A DNA stretch of 64,000 bases. It comes from Benincasa hispida (Eukaryota; Streptophyta; Magnoliopsida; Cucurbitales; Cucurbitaceae). The stretch covers positions 39,068,414-39,132,413 of the forward strand of contig NC_052350.1 of NCBI RefSeq assembly GCF_009727055.1, in the 5' to 3' direction. Position 1 is the first letter of the stretch. Each line of letters opens with the position of its first letter. Shown one piece after another: positions 12,428 through 23,594 of the stretch. The notes below the pieces were generated by a model. That model saw only the letters and a program-made list of their open reading frames with translations, had not been told where the DNA came from and made no database searches. Position numbers and translations under genes: made by a program.

Positions 12428-14500
12428 CAAACAACACCGAGCACAGGCAATTCTCTCTATATCCATAATTAGTTCCAATCATCCATTTGTTGTATATCCT
12501 CCTCCTACACCTATAATATAAGAAAAGTTCATTGTGTGTGCCTTTCCTATATTTAAGTTTGGTCTTTCATGGGGATGCCATCTTTAATGTCTTTTCTTCC
12601 TTTTTTCCCCTCATTCTTCTTTTTCTTTCTCCAATGAGGACTTTGGTTGGTTTTGTAATCTTCTACTTCACTTATTTTGCTTCGATTTTATTGAGGATTA
12701 GACTAAGAGAAAGTGGGTCGTGTTGTAACAATAGTAGTTTTAAGGCTTTGCCATTGAACATATATAATATATATTTAGTTCCAAAGATTGGAATTTTTTT
12801 CTCTTTTTGGATGTCAAGGAAAATCTTCCATTTTCCATATATTGATGAGACTATTCTGATTATTCTGAAAGAAGCTTTAGAGTTCAGGTATTCCATTTTC
12901 CAATTTTGGGTGTTAATCCGAGCATAGTTTAATGTATAAGACATCAGTTATTTTATCAAAGGTGGTTGGTTGCCGAGATGGTTCGACCCTACTCCTGCAA
13001 TTGCTAAATTCAAAAGAGAAAGAAGGCTTAAAATATGGCTTCAAATTTATCTTTAAATCTGGCTTGAAATGTCAACAGAGTTAACTTCAGTTCAGCCATA
13101 TAGAGGCTGGCATTATTTATTTATTTTTGTTCTTAAAAAAACATTTCAATTCAAACCTCAATGAAGATTTGAACACCTTTGGAGGTTAATTATGTTTTGA
13201 CTAATTAAATTGTGCTTATATGAACTGAACTGCTATTAACAATATCATTGCTTAATTATTGTTTGCACTTGTACTATTGTATAAGAGTTTTTTTTTCCGA
13301 CCAATTTCATCGGACAACTCGTCTGATCCTACAATATTTGGGCGTCAAGAAAACAGGTAAGATATTAAATTTTAGGTAGGTGGCAAAGTCATGTAGGGGA
13401 GACCATTCAAACAAGAAAAACCGAACCAAAAACTCAGTGAAACTGAAAAATGTGGTTTGGACCGATTTGAAGAAATTTTGAAATTGAATTAATTCGGGTT
13501 GGTTTGGTTTCAATTTCGAAAACCGAATTTGAAATTGAATTGAACCGTTTTTAACTAATATATTTACATATTTTTAAAAAAAGTAAAATCGAACTTAAAA
13601 TCGATCCGTTTTTAATTTAAACAAAATTGAATTTAAAATCGAACCGAACATGATCGTTTTTTAATTAAAAAAATATAACATAGATTTTTGAAAAATACTA
13701 AAATCGAATTTAAAAGATGCGGCTTGGTAACAGAGTTGCTTTCACTCCTAAAGTCATATCCCCTATTTACATCTAGGCCAACCTATGTTGGTTTTGTATA
13801 AGAGTTGGAAAATGTTCCATTTTGAACTTATGATTTTCATTTACATTATTACTTTTTAATTAACGGTTGGAGTTTGTATTTTGCGTAAAAAGTAGACATT
13901 GAAATATTGAAAGCTTATTAAGATAGAGAAAAAAGTTTACTATGATGCAAGATTGCTAAAGTGTGTTTATTTATTTGTTAGTTGACCTGCACTTTTTTAA
14001 GGTCGGAAGTTTGATCCACGTCCTGTAATTTAAGGTCGGAAGTTTGATCCACATCCTGTAATTGTTGTATTAAAAATGATGTAAGAAGCTTTGTACAAAA
14101 ATTACAAAAGTTCCTTTCAAAAGAATTTTGTTTGAAAACTAATTTAGCAGTTTTAAAGTAAAATTATAATCTTACAAATACCTTTCAAGATTTACTTGCA
14201 TTAACTCGTCAGATTAATGGTTGAAAACAACAGAAGTTAAAATCGAAATTTTTAATTAATTCACTTAAATGTATATGTTCTTTTTTTAAAAAATAACTAT
14301 ATGTGGCTAGAAGTTCTCATTAATTTCCTACTATTTAATATTTTAATTTGAATTTATTATGTTCAAACATATAACAGTTTACATTGATCAAGGAGAAGTT
14401 CCTTTTTTTCTTTCAAAAAAGAAAAGATATTCCTTTTGACGTTCTAAATCAATAAAGATTACATAAGCAAGTGTGTCACAAGTATCAATAAAAAAAATAA
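12428..14500. other. RhoGAP 3'UTR followed by spacer
   Basis: The first few hundred bases after the stop are pyrimidine-rich and probably the 3'UTR; I could not fix the poly(A) site. 13390-13640 holds AACCGAA/TTCGGTT-rich sequence reminiscent of hAT interiors, but without ends I can define. No coding gene was seen. Confidence 0.5.
13998..14063. repeat. 33-bp tandem duplication
   Basis: TAAGGTCGGAAGTTTGATCC and the following 13 bases occur twice head to tail with one mismatch. Confidence 0.9.
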
Positions 14501-14544
14501 GTGCTTGAATTATGAGTCCGTCGGATGGATGATTAAAAAATTAG

Positions 14545-14972
14545 GAGAAAAATGTGAAATGACCCGGTTTTTGAAAAAGATGTCGAATGACCCTTTGTTG
14601 ACGTCAAATTCGAGTGAGATTATCAAAATATACTCGCGCGTACGAGACAAAGTAGTCTCACTCTCTCTTATTTTTTCACTCACAAATCACTATATCTCAC
14701 ACTCTAGCTCGTTTCGCTCTCTCTTCTTTTTCTCTCACTCTAGCTCGTCTCGGACTCGCTCGTTTCACTCTCTATATGTTTCATCACTCACAAAATCACT
14801 CATCTCTCTCGTCTTTTGCTCACTACATCTCTCTCGTCTCTTGCTCACTAATTTGGTCACATTGAAGCTACTCGCATGGACTCGTCATCCAGAGAAGAAG
14901 AAGGACAATAATGTAACTTTATGTGGTCATGACATTTTTTTTTCAAAATCTGGCTCATTTGCCATTTTGGAC
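14545..14972. mobile_element. MULE-like nonautonomous element
   Basis: Long imperfect terminal inverted repeats of ~44 bp: 14549-14592 (AAAATGTGAAATGACCCGG...) against the complement of 14925-14968 (AAAATGGCAAATGAGCCAG...). A GGAGAAAATG-type start is common in plant Mutator-like elements. The interior is CT-rich with short repeats of CACTCTAGCTCGT and CTCTCTCGTC. No transposase and no clear 9-bp target duplication were found, so the class is tentative. Confidence 0.6.
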
Positions 14973-15069
14973 CTTTAAAATAGCTCTTTTGAGCAATTAA
15001 TCCGAACACAGTTTTGTTTAACTGGATGGAAATAAAATATAATTTTATAAAACATACTTTAAGGGCTAA

Positions 15070-15460
15070 AGTCACCTACCTACAAATAAAGGAAGATTGA
15101 AAGTTAGAAAGTTGATTAGTTTGTATAACAAAGTTGATGATAAATAAAGAAAGATGGAATTCTAAAAGTTTGTTAATTGTGCAAAACAAAATTTAGGACA
15201 GATTAAAAAAGGATCAAATTCTAAAAGGTTGTTAAGTTGTACAACAAATTTGATGACGCAAAGAAAGATTGAAATATAAAAGGTTGTTAAGTTTGCAAAA
15301 CAAATTTGATGGCACATAAGAAAAATCCATCAAAAAGTTGTTAAGTTTGCAAAACAGATTTGATGACGCATCAAGAGAATTCAAAATCTAGAAAAAGGTT
15401 GTTAAGTTTGCAAAACAAATTTGATGACACATCAAGAAAAATGAAATTCTAAAAGATTAT
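15070..15460. repeat. minisatellite, ~55-65 bp unit, about 6 copies
   Basis: Imperfect tandem units are built on GGTTGTTAAGTTTGCAAAAC, AAATTTGATGACGCATCAAG and an A-rich filler. Clear unit starts are near 15281, 15337 and 15398; earlier units are more diverged. It lies in the spacer between the two genes. Confidence 0.8.
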
Positions 15461-15461
15461 G

Positions 15462-15745
15462 AATCCTGTTGGTTAACTATTTTGTTTTTTTGTTTTTGAT
15501 TTTTTAAAATTAAATCTATTTCCTCATAAATAATAAGATATTATTGGATTTGAATTCTTAGGTAAACTTCAAAAATAAAAATAAAATTTTAAAAGTTATT
15601 TATTTTTTAGTTTTTAAAATTTGGTTTGGTTTTTTTAAGTAAAAGTAAACAACAATGAAGAAATTTGAAGGTGAGAATAGTGTTTATAACTTTAATTTTA
15701 AAAAACAAAAAACAGAAAATAAACGGGGTAGAAATGATTATTTAG
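15462..15745. mobile_element. PIF/Harbinger-like MITE, copy 2 (decayed ends)
   Basis: The interior is collinear with copies 1 and 3: TTAAATCTATTTCC, then AAAATTTGGTTTGG, GTGTTTATAA and a final AAACGGGG-like end. The termini have drifted (CCTGTTGGT at the left), so the edges are approximate. Confidence 0.6.
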
Positions 15746-17085
15746 TTTGTAAACAAATTGATAAACAAATAAAGGAAGATTGAAATCTAAAAGATTTGTA
15801 AGTTTGTTTAAATAACGTTAATTGCAAAATATCTTTTAAATGTATGAGCTTATTAAAAATAAAACAAATTAGCAAGTCCTACAATTATATAGAGTTTCTA
15901 TTAATAAAATATTGATTTTGTGTAGAAATCAAATATGAAACTTAAATAATATTCTTTGAGAATTGAGCTTATAATGTGTTGAAGAAAATTTAAAATTTAA
16001 AGAATTTACATTTGTAAATAAATTACTCAATCAATTAGTTCACAAAAAATTAAAATTCAAATAAATTCATATTTTTTTCAAGAAAACTAAAAATCAAAAG
16101 CTTCTACCATGCCATAAGCCACCATGCCATTTATAAATAATAAAAAAAAATTAGCTGAGTTGGCCAATTTTGAATTGATTTTTCAACAAATATGTATATA
16201 TATTTATTGAATTGATTTTTCTAAAGTTACTTTCAATAATTATTTATAATAATTTAAATAATACTGATATATTACTACTTAAAAGACATTTTAGATTTTT
16301 GGCAATTTAGAAATTTATTGGTTAAATACGTTCTTTTATTTTATCTGATAAAATATAAACTTAAAAAATAAAAATCCTAAAACAAATCTCTTATCTTAAA
16401 ATAAAAAGATACATATCTATTATACAGTCTACACCATAAAAAAGGATTTATTTCTAAAAAAAAAGTTAAAACTTATATTGTTGCCATAATTATAAAAGAA
16501 TCAACTAATTGCTTTTTTTGAAATAAAAGAATCAACTAATTACATTTTTTTAAAAAATAATGAATCAACTAATTAGTAAAGGATAACTTAAGGCTGTTTC
16601 AGTGTATTATCTAAAATTATATTTTGATTAATTAATTATTTCATGTAAAAACATAAAATTATACCTTTTTTTAGGAACGGGAAAGTATACCAAGAACAAT
16701 AATTGGTCATATATAAACAATACGTTTAACAGAAAATAATAAAACTAACATTTTTAAAAAATTGAAAACAAAATAACATTATTTCTAATAACTAATTTTA
16801 ATTAAACGTTTCACTATTTTGAATATGTGAATGACAAAAAAATTTGAATAAAAATATAGTGAAGAGATGTAAATTCAGTGTTAAAAAATACCAAATCATA
16901 TCTTAACAAACAAATCCAAAAAAAGCAGAAATTTATTTATTGAATTCATTTGAAGATAAATGAAAAAGAAACAATAAATTTAGATAAAGAATCAAATAAA
17001 CCGTGATACATTTAAAATATAAAATTGAATCTGGATAAGATTCTAACCCCTCATTTATTTATCTATTTTTAAATATTATTTTACT
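15746..17085. other. AT-rich spacer
   Basis: Very AT-rich with many poly-A/T runs. I saw no gene, RNA gene or defined element in it. Confidence 0.6.
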
Positions 17086-17089
17086 TTTT

Positions 17090-17505
17090 ATTTTTTTATT
17101 TTAGTCACTGTACTTTTAAAATATTTATTTTGATCCCTATAATTTTAATTTTGGTTTATTTTGATATTTATACTTTAAAAATACTCATTTTGATCATCGT
17201 GTTTTAAACTTTGGTGCATTTTGATTTTTATACATATAAAAATTGATCATTTTTTGTCTCGTCCGTCATTTTCATTTTTAAAGTATCGAAATTGTCAAAG
17301 TTCAAGAATCAAAATGAACTAAATTTAGGAGTATAAAGACTAAACTAACAAAAATTGGAAGTATAAGGATCAAAATGATCATCCTAAAATAGATGAATCA
17401 AAATGAATTAAATTTAAAAATATATAGACTAAAATAAATAAAAATTAAAAATATAGGTATCATAATGAATATTTTAAAAATAGAGAGATTAAAATCAACA
17501 AAAAT
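17090..17505. mobile_element. fold-back element upstream of SMG7
   Basis: Two ~190-bp arms are imperfect inverted copies. The left arm contains ATTTTAGTCACTGTACTTTT and TATTTTGATCCCTATAAT; the right arm carries their complements (GGTATCATAATGAATATTTT, AGAGAGATTAAAAT). The centre is near 17265 (GTCTCGTCCGTC). It ends ~300 bp upstream of the probable SMG7 leader exon, so it lies in or next to the promoter. No coding capacity is visible. Confidence 0.7.
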
Positions 17506-17663
17506 TAGATGAAAAAAGTATTTAATTTAATTTTTTTAATAAACAAAATTTTGAAAAGTTGAAACCACGACGGAGAAGGGGAAGACGAAGAACTAAAATT
17601 AAGTATATTTTATTTCTCTCTCTCAAAAAAAAAAAAAAAGAAAAGAAAAGAAAATATTGGAAG

Positions 17664-17679
17664 AAAACGGCGTCGTTTT
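17664..17679. promoter_or_regulatory. near-palindromic CG-rich motif in the presumed SMG7 promoter
   Basis: AAAACGGCGTCGTTTT is an isolated CG-rich near-palindrome in AT-rich DNA about 150 bp upstream of the leader-exon region. It could be a promoter element; no factor is assigned. Confidence 0.35.
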
Positions 17680-17799
17680 GGTGGAGATAGCTGGTTGAGG
17701 AAAATAGGGTGGTATAAGCAAAGGAAGAAAAGGACGAAAACACATTGAAAAAGAAAAGAAAAGAAAGCAAACAGAAAAAAAGGAAAGAAAAGAATTCGT

Positions 17800-17942
17800 A
17801 AAATCTCCCAAACCAAACCAAACCCAATCTCATCCTCTTCTTCTCTTCTTCCAACCCTAAATCGAATCCACCATCTTCTTCTTCTAATTCTCTCTCTTTC
17901 CTCAATTCACAGTTTGATCCTCCATCCGATCGCTCTCCTCAG
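17800..17942 (+). other. SMG7: probable SMG7 5'-leader exon
   Basis: A CT-rich leader-like stretch with no useful ATG ends at a good donor (CTCAG|GTACTT, GT at 17943). The matching acceptor would be CTTCAG at 19551-19556, in front of the coding start, giving a ~1.6-kb leader intron. The transcription start is not fixed. Confidence 0.6.
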
Positions 17943-19608
17943 GTACTTTTCAATTTCTTCCCATTCCTGGTTTCCTTTTGTTTTTCTTCTTTTTCGCTAT
18001 TTTTCTTTTGTTGGGGTTTTCTCTGTTTCGGATTTTCGAGCTCTGATTGATTCTCATCGCCAAATTCTTTGTGGGTTTTCTAGATCTGGGTTTATTTTCC
18101 CTTTTCCTTAAGTTTGTTTTCTCTAGTGTATTTGTTTTATTTGACATTTTTTTAAAAAAATTCTTTTGTCGGGGTTTTCTAGATAGGGCTTGATGATTGA
18201 TTTCTGGGTTTTCTTCCTTTGGGCTCTTGGAATTGAAATCTGAATTAAGTCAAGCTGGAATTTGGTGGTCAACACGGTGTGATTTTACGTATTGTGTCAT
18301 GATTGTTTGATGGGAAAATTTTACATTGTTCTGGGAATTTTAATTGGGTTTCTTTTTGGTGTAGACGACTATCTATCGGTGGATTTTTCTCGTTCCGGTG
18401 AATGGGAATTGGATATTATTTGGGTTTGTTAGGGTTTAGACCGATTGTATTTTGGATGAGTCTGGAAGGGTTTTGAATCTTATTTTTGATTCAACTGTCT
18501 ATTTTGTGCATTTGATTGGATTGAATATTTTGTATTTTATTGAAAGCGTGGCTTTATGGCTTCTCTTTAGAAGCAAGCCTTTTGTTTTCTTTTGAGTGTG
18601 GTAATATACTTCATGTAAAGGTGTAATTCATTTTTAAATTATGGAAGGGTGTGGAAGTATAGAATTGTCGGATCATGTTTAATAGATGAATGTGTCTACT
18701 TGCTGTTTCTTCTTTTGTGATTTTTAAAGATATGATTTGAATAGGACAATAATTTAAAGATTCTTACTATGTTGTTCGTAAATATGGATGAATTTCCAAG
18801 TATACTGATGACTACATGTTGAACCACGAATTCCTCTTTGAGGAATGATTTGATGGCTTTTGGAAATTTATATAGTCATTACAGGTCGAGTGGCCATATT
18901 TAGTTTAAATTAAGTTGATGAGGTTATGTGCGTTGTGGGTTTTCCCTCAACATGGAAATTAAAATCTTTTGGGCTGAATAGCAAAGAACTTGTCATCTTC
19001 CCCTTAGCAATGGAAAAAGGAGAACATATATCACGTGTTTGATTCTGAGGTAGAAATTGTATTGTGATCAATTGGGTCATTCCAATAAAGTTACCAAATA
19101 TGATTTGAGGTGACAGACTTCTAAATAATTACTTGTGTTAATTGCTAGCCTTGCTTCATATTATTTTTAGTGCATAGGCCGTTGATTTTGTGATTTTCTA
19201 TTTGATTTTATCCAATATGCAATTGTATTTCAGATCTTTCTTGGTATTTTTTGACTTCATCTTGTTGTGATTTTTCTTTTAGATATTTTCAATTTTTGTT
19301 TTTAACTTGATTCTAACTACATTCATTGATGGGTAGTTCTGTTTGAAAGTGGTGCATTTTAAATTATTTGTAAAAGTCGGTAATAGCTTAGGAATAGGAT
19401 GGATGATAACATTAGTTTTAAGATCTTTTTTCTTCTTTAAAAGCATTAGTTTTAGGTATATATTTTGTTTCTAGCGACTTGTTATTATTTAGTTTTTCGA
19501 CAAAGCTTATAATTTTCTGTTGTTCAATATGCTGATGGGTTAAGAATTTCCTTCAGATATATGTAGTATGAAGACTTTCAATATAATTGATGGAAGATAA
19601 ATATACCA

Positions 19609-22600
19609 ATGGCTAAGATGTCTGCTTCCGCTTCTTCATCGTGGGAGCGTGCTCAACGCCTTTATGAAAAGGTATTTTTGTTTTCTTTCTTTTGTTCTCT
19701 TTTAAAGACTATTTTTTGCTTCTAATATAAAATTTTGGTAGTATAAAACGTGGCTCATGATTTAAGCATTAAGCGGTAAAACAAACCTTTTGTAGTATGG
19801 AGATCAGAATGAGATGAGTTTTGTGCATTTAAGATAACATGGATGCTATGGATCTCTTATAGAATATGTGTTATGCGTGTTTTTAAATTTGTCATTAGTT
19901 TTGGTGTCTATCTCTTTATAGAATATCGAGTTGGAAAATCGACGTAGAAGGTCGGCTCAGGCTCGAGTTCCTTCAGATCCCAATGCATGGCAACAAATGC
20001 GTGAGAATTATGAGGCAATAATCCTCGAGGATTATGCTTTTTCTGAACAGCACAATATTGAGTATGCTCTATGGCAGTTGCATTACAAGCGAATTGAGGA
20101 GTTGAGGGGACACTATACTGCTGCTATAAATCCTACTGGTTCTAACAATTCTCAAGGGGTGCCTACAAGGCCTGACAGAGTTTCAAAAATAAGATTGCAG
20201 TTCAAAACTTTTCTTTCCGAAGCTACTGGATTTTACCATGATTTAATATTGAAAATCAGAGCAAAATATGGGCTCCCTTTGGGTTTTTTCTCGGAGGATG
20301 CAGACAACCGTATGGCTACAGATAAAGATGGAAAGAAGTCTTCTGACATGAAGAAAGGTCTCATTTCTTGTCATCGTTGTTTGATATACTTGGGTGATCT
20401 TGCTCGCTACAAAGGGTTATATGGGGAAGGCGATTCAAAAAATCGGGAGTATACTGCAGCTTCAAGTTATTACCTGCAAGCAGCATCACTTTGGCCATCG
20501 AGTGGCAATCCTCATCATCAGGTCCTTATCGAATATTTTGAATATCAGTCCTTTATTTTGATTTCTTTATTATTGTTTTTGTTTGCAATCGAATTTATAT
20601 GCTTCCCATCTCCATTCTGAGCTTCTCACTTATGAGAGGTGTTTCCATCTTTCAGCTTGCTATTTTAGCTTCATACTCAGGAGATGAGTTGGTTGCTGTT
20701 TATCGATATTTCCGTAGTTTGGCTGTTGATTCTCCATTTTCTACTGCCAGAGAGAATTTGATTGTTGCGTTTGAGAAGGTATTTGCCATTAGTACATCAC
20801 CTGCTGCAGTCTATCTTATGTATTTTCTTCTCGTCTTTCTCTTGCTCATGACATGGATATAATTTTTAAAATGCTACTAGATATCATATTGCACTACCAT
20901 TTGAAACTCAAGGCTGACCGTTCAAGTAGAATTAGTAATCTGTTATGATTTTGTAGGTTGTTTAATTCCTTAATGACTCTTTCTGCTTCTGACTTTTATG
21001 ACCAACAAGTCTTGGTACCACGTTTCCAGCTTTTAGTATTTTCCTTGCAAATTACCGTATTAACTTCATTGAAGTTTTGAGGTGCTATTCCATTGGATTG
21101 GACCCTCTCTCTCTTCCTTTTTTTTGTTAATGTAATTTCATCATATCAATGAAATGTGTATGTTTCCAATAAAAAAACCAATTGTTTGTTTGTAACTTTA
21201 TTTTTTTTAGAAAACTATTTACATCACTAGACAACCATGTAGATGTTTGTCAGCCAAGTTATTTTACCACTGTTTCTGGACATTTAGTTCAATATTGATG
21301 CTGAACTAGTGGAGCTGTCGGTTGTTTCCTATTTCTTTTGCAGAACCGTCAGAGCCATTTTCAGCTGTCAGCGACTGCTAAACCTCCTCTGAAGAAGGAA
21401 TCACCTATTCGATTTAGTGGAAAAGGACGGAAGGGAGAAGTAAAGCTTGCAACTAAAGATTCTAGTACTGAACCCCCAAAGGAGAGTGTGTTATCTCCAC
21501 AAGATCCTTTTAAATCCTTTTGCATTAGATTTGTTCGTCTAAATGGAATTCTTTTCACACGCACAAGGTAATTACTGACTATTTACTTGTTTCCGCCCTT
21601 CCTCCTCCCTTTTTCTTTGGGCTCAACATATATATCTCTTGATCTTATTTTTCTTCTCCTTCAGCCTAGAGACCTTTACAGAGGTACTATCATTAGTTAA
21701 TAGTAGTTTCTCCGAACTTTTGGCTTCTGGACCTGAAGAGGAACTGCTTTTTGGAACGGATGCTGCTGAGAACAGTCTCATCATAGTTAGAATTGTTGCA
21801 ATTCTTATATTCACGGTTCACAATGTGAATAAAGAAACTGAAGGGCAGACGTACTCAGAAATTGTACAACGGGCTGTGTTGATTCAGAATGCACATATTG
21901 CAGTCTTTGAGTTGATGGGCTCTATTCTAGACAGATGTTCCCAGTTGCGTGATCCTTTATCAAGTTTTTTTCTGCCTGGCCTTCTAGTTCTTATTGAATG
22001 GTTGGCCTGTTGCCCAGAAATTGCAGCAAACAGTGAAGTGGATGATAAACAGGCAACTGCTAGATCAAAATTTTGGAACCTTTGCATCTCCTTCTTCAAT
22101 AAGCTTTTGTCAAGTGGTTCTGTGTCCTTAGATGATGATGGAGATGAAACTTGCTTTTTTAACCTCAGTAAATATGAAGAGGGCGAAACTGAAAATCGGC
22201 TTGCATTGTGGGAGGATCTTGAATTAAGGGGATTCTTGCCACTTCTTCCTGCACAGACGATATTGGATTTTTCAAGGAAGCATTCTGGAAGTGATGGCAA
22301 TAAAGAGAAGGTTGCTCGCATTAAAAGGATTTTGGCTGCAGGGAAGGCTTTAGCAAACGTAGTCAAGATTGATCAAGAACCGATATACTACAATTCAAAG
22401 GTGAAAAGGTTTTGCACCGGTGTTGAACCTCAAGTGCCAAATGATTTCGTCATTCCATCGTCTTCTAGCATGATTCCTAGTCCAGGTAGTGCAATTCAAG
22501 AAACTCAAGTCGAGAAAACAAACAATTTGGCAGTTGGTAAGCCAAGTTCCCAGCTAGTTTTGGAAGGGGAAGAGGAGGATGAAGTAATTGTCTTCAAGCC

Positions 22601-23594
22601 TCTAGTTGCTGAGAAGCGAATTGAAATTGCTGATTCACTGCGGTCAGGTTATGAGGGTTTGCAACTTGGAAGTAACTCATCTGGAGGTGATCTGAGATCC
22701 TATGGTGGTGTGACAACCTCTTCTGATGATGTTTACCAGTCAAATGGTTTTGAGTCAAGTTCTCAAGCACCTGTTACTGCTGCTAATATTAACACTCTCC
22801 ACTGGCAAACGATTCAGGCGAATGCTTCCAAATGGCCACTTGAACAGGAAGCTTGCCTTGTTGATAGCTTGCAAAGTTTGAGGTTATTGGAGAATGGGCA
22901 TGGGATGAAATCTGATTTTCAGAATGATATAAGCATGTTTAATCATGCTGCTCACTCGATGCCTATCAAGCAAGCTGTTAGCATAAATAATGATGTTTTT
23001 TACAGTGACAAAAAGCCCATAGGAACTCTTGTGCAATCTAGGAATGATGTTGCTGCCTCGTTTGGAGGCATTATTGACCCAATGACTACAGGTGCATTTT
23101 CTAGCCTTCAAACAGGGTTGAGAAAAAGCCCAGTTGGTCGACCAGTTAGGCATCTTGGACCTCCTCCTGGATTCAACCACGTTCCAACTAAGCATGCTAA
23201 TGAATCCCTTCCTGGTTCAGAGTTTAGAAGTGAGAATCAGATCATGGATGATTATAGCTGGTTAGATGGATATCAGCTGCCCTCTTCTACAAAAGACTCT
23301 GCTAATGCTGTGCATCTCACCTCTCATATGAATGCTCAGCAAGTTGGTGTTAGTAATATGTTGAGTGCAACAATCAGCTTCCCTTTTCCTGGAAAACAAG
23401 TTCCAAATGTGCAGTCTCCAATAGGAAAACAGAAAGGCTGGCCTGATTTTCAAGTGCTTGAGCAGCTAAAACAACACAATGAACAACATCTGCAGCCACA
23501 TCAACAGCTTGTGAATGGTGGTAGCCAACTCTTTAATTCGCTGCCTGAGCAATATCCAGGACAGTCTATATGGACAGGTCGTTACTTCATGTGA
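19609..23594 (+). CDS. SMG7: SMG7 nonsense-mediated decay factor (EST1/14-3-3-like)
   Basis: SMG7 binds phosphorylated UPF1 in NMD and, in Arabidopsis, is also needed for exit from meiosis. Coding exons: 19609-19671, 19922-20521, 20656-20778, 21344-21567, 21665-23594; 979 aa, all junctions GT-AG and in frame. An in-frame TGA at 19588 and no better upstream ATG support the start at 19609; ATG 19618 is an alternative. Residues ~20-260 form the 14-3-3-like/TPR domain (NAWQQMRENYEAIILEDYAF, LWQLHYKRIEELR, LGDLARYKGLYG, AASSYYLQAASLWPSSGNPH). Lys77 and Arg183 sit where the family's phosphoserine-binding Lys/Arg pair is expected. Residues ~310-500 are the EST1 C-terminal helical region. The rest is a low-complexity plant tail with the blocks RPVRHLGPPPGFNHVP, DDYSWLDGYQLP and WTGRYFM at the end. 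The length is close to the plant family, and nothing is broken. Confidence 0.95.

Noticed and set aside
12532..12927. 131-codon frame downstream of the RhoGAP stop
   Set aside because: T-rich 3'UTR sequence giving a Phe/Ile/Leu-rich peptide with no recognisable domain.
14505..14978. 157-codon plus-strand frame
   Set aside because: It spans the inverted repeats and CT-rich interior of the MULE-like element; Ser/Leu low complexity.
17522..17905. 127-codon minus-strand frame opposite the SMG7 leader
   Set aside because: Its composition is Phe/Ser/Leu from antisense GA-rich leader DNA; no family resemblance.
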